Positions 10,000-22,482 are shown, counted from the first letter of the stretch. The stretch: DNA of 64,000 bases from Telopea speciosissima (GCF_018873765.1 NC_057919.1:67140984-67204983); one strand, 5' to 3'. Translations and numbers: made by a program. The notes: a model not told the origin generated them from the letters alone.

Positions 10000-12900
10000 A
10001 TGGCGACTCCGTGGAAAAACCCTATTCTTTTCGGCATGGTCGCCCTTACCATTCTCTCAATTGTTTCTGCGGAAGTGTATTTCGAAGAGCGCTTCGAAGG
10101 TACAATGGATCTCCGCGATCTCGGATCCATTCTATTGTCATCTTTTGCTCTTATCATAGACTCATTTTGATCCATCAAGGGTTTCTGAAGTTTTCGTAAT
10201 TCTTTTTGCATCTGTATTGATCTAATTATGATTTAGCAGTTTCATGCTTATCCTTGGTTTCGTCACGGATTGGAGGAAAATCTATGATTTTGCTTCGTTC
10301 ATGTTAAGGATTTTGATCTAGTTAATATCAGATATGTTGTAATTATATCTGACGTTAATCTACGTTTGTATGAATGTCTAAGTTTGATTGTGCATTAATA
10401 CTCTAAAAATGTGTTATTGAGAGTGTGGGAGTATTGCGATCTGATTAGATATATTTGTTGAAGTTATTTTGATGGTTTATTTTTGAGTTTACTTTCTGAT
10501 ATCCAATTCAATCTATAGCTGCTCCCTATTCAAGTTTCACATATACTCCTTTGATAATTATCATGTGTTAGATCATATTTTGAGACTGCTCAAAACGTCT
10601 TTCTGGAGTTACTGACACCAGTGATCCATCTGAATTTATTGGCATTGGACTCCGGATTGCTTATTACCATCTGCGACTGATACTTTCTCACCATCGACAT
10701 ATCTGTTGGAATTTATATGAATTATCATTTACTTCGGATTTTATATTTAGCTGAAATGATTCTCATCTATGTCATGTTAAGATTTTTTCTTATTATTTAT
10801 TTTTATTCTGAAGTGTTGCGGGGTGGGATGCTAATACAGGAAGTACAAACTGTTAATCACATATATTGTACTATTCTCTCTTTGAACATCACATAGGCCT
10901 GAATATGTACCCTTGAATTAGTATTTTTGTGAGAACAAGTTGACGATGCCCCTTCATGGTCCTATCGTAGAGTTACATTATGTTTTTTTTTTTTTTTTTT
11001 TTGTGGGTGGGGGGGGGGGGGGGTGGGGTTCAACATCGAAATGAGTGTGTGCTTTCTAATTGATTTTGAGTGATTTGCTGTAATTGATTTGAACTTTTTT
11101 AATATGTAATTATTTTATGGGTGAATTTCAAGATGGATGGGAGAACCGGTGGGTCAAATCCGATTGGAAGAGAGATGAGAACATGGCTGGGGAGTGGAAT
11201 TACACTTGCGGTAAATGGAATGGAGACTCTAGTGATAAAGGTAACCTTCTATATTTTTTGCTTTTGTCTTTTCTTTTTCAATGAAGTAACAGAAAATTTG
11301 TTAGCATTTTCATGCATTGGGTTCTTCAGTGCTAGCTCTTGAATACCCTGTGGTACTTGATTGGCTTTGATCTCAATGTAGGTATCCAGACCAGTGAAGA
11401 CCACCGGTTTTATGCAATCTCAGCTGAGTTCCCTGAGCTAAGTAATAAGGATAAGACTTTGGTTTTCCAGTTCTCTGTAAAACATGAGCAAAAACTTGAC
11501 TGTGGTGGTGGCTACATGAAGTTGCTTAGTGGTGAATTTGATCAAAAGAAATTTGGTGGTGAGACCCCTTATAGGTAATGAACCATAGTTCGATACCATC
11601 TGTTATTTGTTTATTTAATTATCCCTTCCGTCCACACTAGAAAAGGTTTGACAGTAAATCTTTTTATATTGTGAGTGGCAGTATCATGTTTGGACCAGAT
11701 ATCTGTGGCTACAGCACCAAGAAAGTTCATGCTATACTTACGCGCAGTGGAACAAACCACCTTATCAAGAAGGATGTTCCTTGTGAGACTGACCAGCTGA
11801 CTCATGTGTATACTTTCATCCTCCGGCCAGATGCTACTTATAAAATCCTTATCGACAATGTGGAGAAACAATCTGGGAGTCTATATAGTGATTGGGATAT
11901 CCTCCCTCCAAAGAAAATCAAAGATCCTGAAGCTAAGAAAGTAAATCCTTTTGTAAAATGGATTTTTTTTTCTCCCATTATTTCTTTTATTGTTGTAACA
12001 GACCTCGTATTAATGTGCAGCCAGAAGATTGGGATGACAAGGAATATATTCCTGATCCTGAAGATAAGAAACCTGAGGTATTCATCCCCTTACTTTCATA
12101 AGCTTTTTGTTATTTCTACTGGGAATTCTAATTTGCTCTCTGCTACATTGTATTAAAATCATACTTACTATTTTTGTATGTTCGAAGGGGTATGATGACA
12201 TTCCAAAGGAGATACCTGATTCTGATGCCAAGAAGGTAGCTGATTCAGGACTTGCCTCTCAGTATCTTTATCATGTTTTGAAAGGCCTTATTTCCCTAAA
12301 AATGAACTAATTACTAAATATTGTGCTTCCTTACTCCATAGCCAGAGGATTGGGACGATGAGGAAGATGGTGAATGGACGGCACCAACCATCCCCAACCC
12401 AGAGTACAAGGGTCCATGGAAGGCAAATGTTCGTGAAATTTCTAAACCGGAAGCATGTCTTTTATTTTAATGGGCTTCAGTCTTCTTAACTGATTTTCAT
12501 TTTCTTCAGAAAATAAAGAACCCCAACTACAAGGGCAAATGGAAGGCACCAATGATTGATAACCCAGGTCTTTATTGATTCTCCATCAACACTATGTTTA
12601 CTTTTGAATGGTTTATTTTATTAACATTTATATATTTATGCTCAGATTTCAAGGATGACCAAGATATTTATGTTTTTGCCAATTTGAAATATGTTGGCAT
12701 CGAGTTGTGGCAGGTATATTTGTGTACAACTTCTTGTAGCAATTGATTGTATTTTTCAGGCTAAATAAATGCTAATGGGTGAGATATGTACATTTCAGGT
12801 AAAGTCAGGGACGTTGTTTGATAATGTTTTAATTTGTGATGATCCGGAATATGCAAAAAAGCTCGCCGAAGAAACATGGGGCAAAAACAAAGACGTATTT

Positions 12901-14185
12901 TACTTGTGCCTTACCTGTTTCAGTTCTTAAAAGTCTTTCCTCAATTCATGCAAAGATATTAGTTCTCAAGAAAGAGAATAAAACTCATGTTGAGATATTG
13001 GGTTTTGCAGGCTGAGAAGGCAGCATTTGATGAGGCTGAGAAAAATAGAGAGCAGGAGGTATATTGTCTTTTGCCATTTGTCCTCTGCATTTGGTTACAG
13101 ATTTTGCCTCTGCCTACAGTATATGTAATTCAGCTGAGCAGGGCAAAACTTTTCCTATTGTCGTTCTGGTACTGATCACTCATACTATGGTGGTGGTACT
13201 ACAGTACTACACAAGGGAAAGAGAATAGTAGGCTTCCTTTTATGTGTGGTTGTTCGGCTGGATGGCTGAATACTTTTTTTTGGGGGACAATTTTTCTAGT
13301 TCAGCAGGTCTGGAGAGTTATATCTGCCATTCTTTTTATGGCTAGATCCAATGTCCTGGTTCCTGACAGATTCGATAGAGCTGAAATTTTATGGACATGT
13401 GCTCCCAGAGGTCCCCTGGTCTTATGTCAAGTTTCAGCCAAAATTTAGCTGGCCAAGTGGCAAAATAAGGTTTTGGAAATCTAGTGTAAAAATGGAAATT
13501 TTACGAAAAGAAATGGGCGTTTGAATTTACAAGGGAATCTGTCAATACATGAGATGACTCAAAGAGCTAGTGTAAAGATGAAACTTCTCTAAAAAGAAAT
13601 GGACGGCTGAATGTACAAGGTAATCTGTCAATACTTTAGAGGGTATATTGTTCTGACTCTAAAAGTTAACATGTGGCCAATCATGACCATTTTCTAGATT
13701 GCCATATTACCCTTCCATGTTGCAAAGAATGGTCAGTCTCGAGATGCTCTGTACTCTTGCCAGACTAAAAAAAAAGTTGTCTTTTTATTTTTAGACATTG
13801 TTTCTCTGATCTGTTGTGATTCATTCTGGCAGGAAACGAAGGATGGTGCAGTTGATTCTGATGTAAGCTTTATAGAACTATTCCTGAAGTATATCATCCT
13901 ATTCTTAATGTATTCCATTTGCGATTGAACTAGCATGTTTTGCAGGATGAGAATGAGGATGATGAAAGTGACGATACTGAAGGCGATAAACCTGATAGTG
14001 ATGACACTGAAAGCAGCAAGACCGAAGATGATGATGATGATGATGATGATGTGCATGTATGTCTCCGTCTCTTTCAATTGTACAAAAAAGCTATGATTCT
14101 TCTGAAAATGTGCACGATGATTTTCCTTCTTCTGACTTGTTACACACTTCCTCTTGTGGTTATTCATTTGCAGGATGAGCTGTAA
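10000..14185 (+). CDS. CRT: Calreticulin, copy A (CRT-A), 14 exons, 424 aa
   Basis: ER-lumenal calcium-binding lectin chaperone that retains and folds monoglucosylated glycoproteins. Exons: 10000-10099, 11133-11240, 11382-11574, 11682-11940, 12021-12077, 12188-12235, 12342-12428, 12510-12567, 12646-12713, 12799-12894, 13011-13058, 13833-13862, 13946-14056, 14174-14185. All join in frame. Residues 1-24 are a signal peptide ([13 protein letters not shown].., cut after VSA). The lectin domain has both family signatures, [16 protein letters not shown] and IMFGPDICG, and an N-glycosylation site NYT at 56-58. The proline-rich arm has [19 protein letters not shown]-type and GPWKANKIKNPNY-type repeats. 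The acidic tail ends in eight Asp then VHDEL, giving the HDEL retention signal, with DEL-stop on a 12-nt last exon. Oddities: Cys59, where copy B has Ser, and a weak donor (GTTCGT) after exon 7. Length is normal for the family. Very likely functional. Confidence 0.95.
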
Positions 14186-14680
14186 GGAGATCTCTGAAGA
14201 AATTTTGGAGGCAGTTTATTCTAGGGATGACTCTGGTTTAGGCACTCAATTTTTTTTTTCCATTTCACTTTTTTCTTTTGGATGTAGGAATCCTTTTCAG
14301 GGAAGAACATTTAGGGTTGCATGAAATCATGTGGCTGTCCAAATTGTCTCATTTCAGTCCTTAGAACAGAAAGAAAGCTATAAGAGTTTTGTTCCTGCTA
14401 ACTCGTTAAAGTAGTTCAAAGAATCAAATGGATTTGAGTTATCCCTCGGTTTTGGTTTCACTTGTTCAATTTCCTTTTGCATATCCCCCTCTTAAGGTGA
14501 CTTTCGATTCCAAGACATGGCAGCAATCAGCAGAGGCGACCCTTCCAGCTCTGTTGCACATGTTTTAACCTGGAAAAAGATGGAGCCTTGGATCTCATAC
14601 GACCAACGGATAGATAGATTTAGGCTTCCCTGGATAGAATCACGTGTGAAACTTAAGACTGTCTAAATGACCTTAATAGG

Positions 14681-14913
14681 AATTTTTATCCTCTGCTGTC
14701 CGCTGCCCGGATAGTAGAGTGCTGTCCCCTCACATGGGCGTGAAATGATGATTTAACCACCCCTTGGGCTGCCCGGATAGTAGAGTGCTGTCCCCTCACA
14801 TGGGCGTGAAATGATGATTTAACCACCCCTTGGGCAGTGTGTTTGGGCAGGATGGTTAAATCGTCATTTTGCATCCATGTGAGGGGATAGCACTCTGCTG
14901 TCCGCTAACGATT
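14681..14913. mobile_element. Mutator-type MITE (ATCCTCTGCTGTCC family), copy A only
   Basis: Inserted just downstream of CRT-A. The target duplication is CCTTAATAGG / CCTTTAATAGG (14,671-14,680 and 14,914-14,924), and the site is empty in copy B near 30,973. The arms share AGAGTGCTGTCCCCTCACAT and GATTTAACCA in inverted orientation. The left arm contains a tandem duplication of about 73 bp, and the right terminus has lost the TATCCTCTG segment seen in the intact relative at 41,709-41,895. Confidence 0.8.
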
Positions 14914-15055
14914 CCTTTAATAGGTATAGTTAAACTTGACAGTTTTTAATTGCCCTTTGTTGTAGTCTTAAATGTCTGGGCACAAATTACAATCTTACTG
15001 TAAAAGATGTGATATTAATTGGTTTGCCCCAACAAGATATAGGCATATAAGGCCC

Positions 15056-15228
15056 GGATCTAGATCCTCTACTGCCGAGCTGCCCAGCAGGACCATGTTG
15101 CCCAGACACAATGAGGTGCGCAATGACCACCTTACCCTCACTCGGGCAAGGCGCTTGGGTAGGGGTGAGGCGGTCATTGCGCACCTCGCCGTGTCTGGGC
15201 AGCTCGACAGTAGAGGATCCAAATTGGA
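15056..15228. mobile_element. Small foldback MITE, copy B only
   Basis: Terminal inverted repeats GATCCTCTACTGCCGAGCTG and CAGCTCGACAGTAGAGGATC bracket a GC-rich centre. The site is uninterrupted in copy A near 1,015. The flanks ATATAAGGCCC and ATATGGCCCC suggest a 9-10 bp target duplication, so it is probably another Mutator-type MITE. It is distantly like the ATCCTCTGCTG family. Confidence 0.7.
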
Positions 15229-17294
15229 TATGGCCCCGGCCATCCATCTACCAACAGGAAATTTGCAATTTGAAAATGCAAATGAAGTGTGGACTTTGTT
15301 TTGTTTCCCCATTGTTTGTTCATCTAGGGTATCCCAACAAGCTATGTTGTCTGTCTCAAATTCATTTATGTATCCGTTTCTAAGATTGATCCGTTCCGAC
15401 ATATTTTGGTGGTGAACCAAATGAGATTTTTTTCTAAGATTTGCGATGGTAGTGGAGGGATTGGGCCGATAGGCCCCAACCCGATGAAGTAGTCTTTATA
15501 TTCTTTTTTATCCGTCTTGTTGTAAAGAAGTTGATTCTGAGTTTTTTATGTTAGGGTTTTGAGAAGAGATGGTAGCAGCATCGTTTTGGGTGTTCTTGAG
15601 AGATTTACATTGTAACTTTCTTTCATTACATAGTGAAACATCTTCAGCTTCGCCAGTGGACGTAGCACATGTGAACCACTTTAAATCTGAGTGTCATCTT
15701 GCTCGATTTTTTGTTTCTGTTCGTGTTTTGTTTGGTGTTTTCTTTTACAAGCTTCATGAATATTTGTGGAACGGAATGTTGATCTATTTTGGCTATGAAG
15801 TGCATATGAACATTTTTTAGAGAAATCTTGAAGTAGGACCTGAGGCCTTGAGATACAGATTTATGAACTTGAAAAGAAGCTGGAATTAAAGAAACTCGAT
15901 AACTAAAGGTGGTAACAGTTTGAAGTGTTAACAATCGGGCTCATCTCATCAATGAGAGTAAAAAAGCTGAATTATACCGCACTAAGTAATATTTTTTTCC
16001 ATATTTAGTTAATTTTCACTTCTTGTTACCTAATTAATTTTGAAACCAATTTAGGCTCAATTTTACAAATTGCTTAGGGAAATTGTTCTACATCGTCTAA
16101 AGGCAAATTGGCATGTTTTTTTTTATTTATTTTTAGGTATGATATAAGGATGTAAACAAAATGTATTCGAAGTAGATGCATCAATAATTGAATTTGTATC
16201 GTATTAACATGTTCGCTATCCGAATCCAATCTGATCCCCAATAGATACTTCATTTTGAGTATCCGAAAAATCAGATATTTTAATTCGAATTTGATAATAT
16301 CCTATTAGTTTTAATGGTACTGTCTAAATTACACCTCTATGTGTGTTTAGAGCTTGACCCTTCTTTTAATTGTCCCTTGTTTTATTCCTAAAAATCTTTA
16401 TGTCAAAGGTGTAAAAGAGTTTTTTAAAATAATTTGAAAATGACTTGTAAAATTGCGATTACAAATTATTTGACAACTTAGGATGTGTTAATAAAAAAAT
16501 CTCATTTTTAATATATAAGTAATAATTATATTATAAAAGTAATTCATAATCCTATCGACTTTATGAGTACATAGTTATAGATAATAGCAATTTATAATGA
16601 AAGCGAATATCACCGCATCACACCAATATCCAAATCTATAATTGATTATCATATGGGGACCAAAAATACCCAAACTCGTATTGATATCTGACTATCCGAA
16701 TAATTGATACGAATTCGAATCTCGATTTTCGTTCTCCATTTACATCTCTTGTATAATCAATACAATATGGTCTTGCCATTTTCTTATTTTTGTTTTCTAT
16801 CAACTATTTTATCGTTCAAGCAACGATTCTTATGATTGTAAAATGCTTTAATGTATTTATATATCTCATAATTAAGTATTAAATACTTTTAGTTTAGCTT
16901 ATGTAATACAATTCCCTATAAAACATCTTTAGAAAGGTGACAAGATTAATTTTAACTAGTTTCATAGGATTATCATGTGCGGCTAAGTTTTATGGATCAA
17001 CCTGGTTAAGAGAAAGTTAAAAATTCAGATTATTTGAAGAGAGAATGTGTGATTCTACCACTAAGGAAACTTGAATCCTTTCAACTCATAGCAACATTAT
17101 TTGGTAATTGTAAATCAAAACTTGTGATATTCTATATTTTTTTATTCTTCTTAAGATGAATATGAGTGTTACTTGTCATGCTTGGTAAGAATAGTTTAAT
17201 ATCTTTTGCTTTATTGTTAGTCCCAATTTTGCAAGCATTCTCTTTATCATTTTAGATTTCTTTGATCGGTCAATTTTATTCTCATCCTAGAGAT

Positions 17295-18005
17295 TGATAT
17301 CTGTTAAGAATGTAACAATTGTATCTATTTCAATGTTTGAGGATTTGAGAAATATTATTTTGAGGTCCTATTCAATCACTATTGAGACGTCTAACCTTTG
17401 AACTTTGTTTTTGCTATAAGAAATATATGTACAAACACAACCATTACACATGACAGACACAATAGATAATTAGATCTCATCAGAGAAAACAAAATATGGA
17501 CGCATTACTGTCAAGTCCAATGCATTAGTTGCATTAACAAAAATTATCATGCAAGTGATTAAGTCTTGATTGTAAATAGTATGCATAAGACTTCTACGCA
17601 CAATTGAGTTTCATGGATCTTGCTAATTTAGAAAAGTTAAAAAATATAATAATAATAAATTATTTGGCAAGCCGACTTGTAGAAGTCTAGAGTATCAAAA
17701 AATTAATTTTAAATCTTAGGAATATGATTATTGCTTTATCTTATGATAGTCAACAACATATGATACAGGACCACAAGTTGACTAAGTTCATGATAGACTC
17801 GCTTCGTAGAGATGGTAAGACCCTAATTTTAGTTAATACTTCTCCTACAAAGTCAAACTTGGATGAGGCATATAATTCTTTAACTTGGGGTGTTTTGTTT
17901 CTCTCAATTAACAGAGTTGCGAATATAATAGGAATAATGCAAACCTACAAACTTGATCGAGTCACCTTGATTCTCGTAATTTTAAATGGGACATGCTGTT
18001 ATTAA
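17295..18005 (+). pseudogene. Kinesin (KIN14-like) motor-domain pseudogene, copy B
   Basis: Counterpart of the copy A fragment, with the same order of motifs: VSISMFEDLRNII near 17,318, MDLANLEKLKN around 17,612, RLVEV then an in-frame TAG, then SNLRNMIIALS, DHKLTKFMIDSL, GKTLILVNTSP and NLDEAYNSLTWG. Shared stops and missing exons show the gene was already broken when the block duplicated. The two copies have since drifted independently. It encodes no motor. Confidence 0.68.
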
Positions 18006-19059
18006 GTTTGAGTCTATGGTGATTAAACTTGGGGTTAACTCTATTTGTCCATATATTTCATTTGTGGTAGTTAGTGTCTTGTGGTTTATGTAAACCTTTG
18101 CTCCTATTTCTATTCAACCTTTTGGGGTTTAATCTATTGAAACCAATGAACATATCATGACAAAATGAGATTCATAATATCATAGACAACTGGATTTGGA
18201 ATTAGAGGAGATGGAGAGGTTGAAAGGCTCGTCTTGCCATTGCGGTAAGTGGGCCTTTTTTTTTTTTTTTTTGCTTCTTTTTGATCTACTTATCTCCCAT
18301 TGTACTGAGTTTGGATCTTTGAGGCAAATTATTGCTCATGAATTGTCCGACGAAATGCTGAAAAGAAACGTAACATTCCAGAATCAAGAATGCATTTTAA
18401 TGGAAGGTGTATCTAAACAATTATCTTATTCTCAATTAAAAACATATTTTATATTTTGAGAATGATATTAAAATAGTAAAAATTTAAGTTGCAAATCATG
18501 TGCATTCTTGAAAAATCAGGTTTTTTTGACTTGATTCATTTTGTCAAAAACTTGGTGAGTTGGTCTGGTCAAACCTAGTCAGGACGAGTCAATTTTTTGC
18601 ATATAAATATATAAATAATTATAATAACAATAAATCATAAACATACAAAAATAAGAAGAAAAAAAAAACTAAGAAATCACATATCAATGATATATGATTT
18701 TTTTTTTCAAAGCAAACTTGCTCGATAAGGAACTGACACCAGCTTGGATATCGAGATATCATTAGGGCAAGTTGACTGAATCATGGGCTCCTTAGGGCGT
18801 GTTTGGTTGCGTAAATCAAGAGAATGGTGTTTTGTCAGACCATAATTCTAAATTAATAAAATCGTTTGGTTGCCTAATTCCAATGGATTACAAGAATTGC
18901 ATGATTCTGATTTTTACACTAAATATGATCCATATCTGAGTTTACTTTTTTAGGTGAACTCAGATATGAATTACAAATTCAAGGGTTAGTATAAATTCCA
19001 TCATCCAAAAGTGAATGATAGCCTCTTGCCCTAAATCAAAAAATAAATCGTGAATCGCG

Positions 19060-19300
19060 ATTTGTGTTTTCTCTCTCTTGACTCTCTCGCGACCTAGGGA
19101 AACAACGGTTGTTCATCTATGGCTTGAACTTGCGTTCTCTCTCTCTCGGACTCTCTCGCTTCCTCTCTGCTCTCTTTCACAAACTCAAGTGAAAACGAAA
19201 AGCTTTGAGAACTTGCAGACTAAGGAAGCTTGGACGACTCCTGCTGAGAAGAGCTGCTGAAAAAAGGCCTGCTAGGGTTCTTGTTCAGGTGAAGTTCTAT
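19060..19300 (+). other. Gene-leader-like segment inside the Harbinger element
   Basis: CT-rich sequence with repeated CTCTCTC, an open stretch of 60 codons (19,078-19,260) of low-complexity protein, then TTGTTCAG followed by GTGAAG. This resembles the 5' untranslated exon and first donor of a plant gene. It may have been captured with the tetraspanin exon or separately. No homology is recognised. Confidence 0.25.
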
Positions 19301-21448
19301 TTATATTCTTTCCCTGTCTCAATTGATTACACACGCACTTGTTCTACTTGAATAAGATGAAACCCTAGATTCTATCTAAAACCATTGGTAATGGAGGATT
19401 TTCAGATATGTTTAGGAATAATGGTTGAAGGTTAAGATTTGAGAGAGTTCAGGAGAACTGTCCTGCTGCGGAAAGAAAAGATAAATTTGATTTTGAAACA
19501 TATAATCGAAAATATTAAAAGAGAATTTTGGGGAGATGGGTTGTGGTAGAGGCCGAGAGGGAGTGTGTCCGTGTGTGCGGCGTGTCCTTATCTACAACTT
19601 TGGAGAACTCCACTCGGCTCTCATCCTCTCATAATATTCGAAAGTAAAGAGATCGGCATACTATGATCTAAACGAAAACCATTTCATAACTGAGATTCCG
19701 ATAGAAGTAATTGGTTTGGGTAAGGTAGGTGAACGAAGGTTAGAGCTACGATCATAATGAAACTAAAAGTACCCTGAACCAAATCACAATCCCTTTATTT
19801 CAAAAACAAAATGCTTCCATCAGAACTTGAACAGTAATCCAAACACCAAATGCAGTTGAATGTTAGGATTAGATGTCTGAGAAGGTATGTCTTCTTGACT
19901 CAGAGGATAGCTTTGGCACTGAATCGTACCAGGCTTACCAAGCCCCTACTTTAACCTTCATCTTTGTTACTCTTTTGCCCATATTTTACTGCCTATTATG
20001 GTGCACACTCCATGTAGCAATCAAGAAACTGAGAACTAGATGCCTACCTACAGTTTTTGACTGAGAACCAGATGTCAATGGCTTAATGCTGCTAAAATGC
20101 TCAGATAAGCATTTCCATTGATGTGCTTAGAGTTTTCTCTTAGTTTATGATTTAACCAATTGTCACTGTCCCATTTTTTTTTTTTGGTTGTGCATCTCCA
20201 GCCCCAAGTGATAATTTTTACCCCTCCCCCCAATAAATCAAGTAATCGACCTCTGCACTTGGTCTTGTACACATTAGGCCTCGTTAAGAGTTCTTTTTTG
20301 ATTTTCGGTTATAACATGTGTTGTTTCTGTGTCTCTTCTTTGGGGTTACTTTGGCACAATACCAGAGCTTTTTTAAAGTTTAATTAGGATAAGATGTTGT
20401 GGGCTCAAGCTAAGGCAGCAGGCCTAATTTATTCACTGGATACCTGATTTTTGTGTTAGTTGTTTCTATACCATAAGGGATTGAAACTCATTTTATTTTA
20501 TTTATGAGATTGGTTATATGGAAGTTAAAAAATGTACTTGGATTGAACAACAGTTTATTTTTTTGTTTTAATTTTCTAGGAGAATCAATACATCTAGTTT
20601 GAGTCTGTTTCATGTCTGCTCGAATTCTTCACTTTTTTCTTCGCAAATGATTGACTAGTGCTCTACATTTTTCATTTTGTTTTTCCTCCGCAATAGCTTG
20701 ATGGACTTAGTATTAAATTAGTTATGATTTTCTGTTGAAATTTAGCAATATCTAATGGGTATTGAAGAGAAATGAAGAATTTTAGAAGTTCAAACCAGTT
20801 GGAGAATGAAAAGTTGTATGCAGGACCTGGAAAAAAAAAATTAGTTCTGATTCTCTTTTGGGATTTTCTTTTTGAGTTCTTGATCTCTCTTTCATCAATT
20901 GTTTGTCTTTGAAACATGAAATAGGTTTTCAAAAGAAGAGTGTTCAGCCACTTGATTTTGGTTCTGCGTTTTGATTCTCTCTTAATCTTCTTACGATTTT
21001 CTCTTGAAAGAAATGGGTAGTTGGTGATTCTGATATTTTTATCTGGATTTGTTCAGAATTTTAGATCTAGTAACCACCAGAAACCTCTGTTAAATAAGTG
21101 TACATTGGGTTTTTTGTTTGCTTTGGAGTTTTTTTAGCATCTCTTTTCTATTCGAATCACAGCCTTCATTAAATGATGGGACATTGAATTTTCTGAAACT
21201 TTTGGTAGAAATTTTTAAAAGGGTTGTGTGTTTTTGCTATATTTTGAACATGTGCGTATCATGGAATCTTCATCAATTTCAAAACTTTGGGGCTTTACAT
21301 TTGTTTACCTGCCTTATTCTTGTAGTCTTCATCTATATTTCACTGGAATTAGGCTTCTAGTTCTCTCTCTTTGTGATTCAGTAAATTCAGGTGTGACATT
21401 TTGAAATTAATGTGTTATTTGGTTTTCTTTTGGTGATGTGATCTGCAG

Positions 21449-21762
21449 TCTGGTTGCTGTAAGCCTCCAACTTCATGTAACTTCACCTATGTGACTCCAA
21501 TCGATGGACCAACCCAAGCAGCAGAACCTCCTTCACTGACTCTGACTGCACAGCTTGGAACAACAATGAAAATGATCTCTGGTACAACTGCCAGTCTTGT
21601 AAGGGTGGAGTGCTTCAAAATATAAAGAGTCAGTGGAAGAAGGTTGCCATTGTCAACATCATCTTCCTCATCTTCCTTGTCATTGTCTACACCATTGGTT
21701 GCGGTGCTTTCAGGAACAACAGGATGGATAATTCTTATCCCAGATATAAGGGTTTCCCATAG
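21449..21762 (+). pseudogene. Tetraspanin last exon, captured and frameshifted
   Basis: After a CAG acceptor the sequence reads SGCCKPPTSCNFTYVTPIDG, the second half of the plant tetraspanin large extracellular loop with its GCCKPP motif. In a different frame it continues DCTAWNNNENDLWYNCQSCK, GGVLQNIKSQWKKVAIVNII and the fourth transmembrane helix FLIFLVIVYTIGCGAF, with tail RNNRMDNSYPRYKGFP and a stop. The frame change lies between about 21,508 and 21,527, in the linker before the DC motif. The large first exon, with three membrane helices and the CCG loop motif, is absent. The fragment is therefore a captured, non-coding exon inside the transposon. Confidence 0.9.
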
Positions 21763-22410
21763 AATCTTAATCTGATCTGGTTACATTGCTATAGAGGGAG
21801 AAGATGCAGATAGCATATTTTGCTGATTTGTTTTACTCTGTTTTTCATTTGATTCATAGTAGATATATACATGGATTTCTACATACTTCAGCAAGCTCTA
21901 TTGCTGACAAATCAGTTCACACCGCTCGCTATCCATTGCTGATTGTTATGTTGTAGTGATGAACTTGCACTGGCATGATTGTAGCATGGTTATAGCATGG
22001 TTATGTAGGACCCTGTGGATATTTTCTGCTGTTCTTCTTTATATTTATTTATAAACTTGATGGATATGAGGCATATTATGATTTTCTTTTGAGGTAAAAG
22101 CCTAATTCATTAAGGACAAAGAGCAGGCCCAGGCCAAGGCCAAGGCCAATGCCAATTACATCATCTCTCACAAGGAAGATGAGAATGTGGGGGAGAAGGT
22201 GCCTCTTAGTGCAGAACCAAATAGAAAATTAAATTAAATAAAAAGAATGATCAGGAGAAGGTGATGGTATTGAGTATGGCTGGGCAATTAGGTAATAAGG
22301 AAGAACAACAGAAAATAAATGATGTTGGATTTGTGGGTTGGCTTCAAATGTTTTTTTTTGCTTTTGTTCAGTTGCTATATGTTTTTGTGACATGGTTTAT
22401 GTAGGTGAGT

Positions 22411-22482
22411 GAGTCTTTAGCTCAAAAGGAAGAGCATCTGGGTTTGTTCCCAGGAGATGATGGTTCGATTCCATCACGACTC
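22411..22482 (+). tRNA. tRNA-like structure (probable pseudo-tRNA)
   Basis: A full cloverleaf can be drawn: acceptor GAGTCTT/ACGACTC with 6 of 7 pairs, D-stem GCTC/GAGC, anticodon stem CTGGG/CCCAG with five pairs, five-base variable loop, and T-stem GATGG/CCATC with loop TTCGATT. The anticodon loop TTTGTT has only six bases, so no anticodon can be assigned confidently. It lies within the Harbinger element. It is probably a degraded tRNA or SINE head. Confidence 0.4.

Larger units (their letters stand above)
962..14965. repeat. Tandem segmental duplication, copy A
   Basis: This block aligns collinearly with about 14,996-31,012. Shared landmarks in order are the ACTGTAAAAGATGTG start, the kinesin fragment, the LINE 3' end with foldback, an AT-rich tract, the calreticulin promoter and all 14 calreticulin exons, and the flank after the gene. 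Exons are nearly identical; introns and flanks differ by scattered substitutions and indels. Copy A alone holds TE insertions at 2,274-3,435, 5,175-5,956, 8,016-8,292 and 14,681-14,913. Boundaries are approximate to a few tens of bases. Confidence 0.9.

Noticed and set aside
13733-14167. Minus-strand 144-codon frame
   Set aside because: It is the antisense of the calreticulin acidic tail; its poly-Ile run is simply the reverse of GAT repeats.
15644-15934. Minus-strand 96-codon frame in copy B as a gene
   Set aside because: The corresponding copy A sequence lacks the frame, and no motif or splice signals support it.
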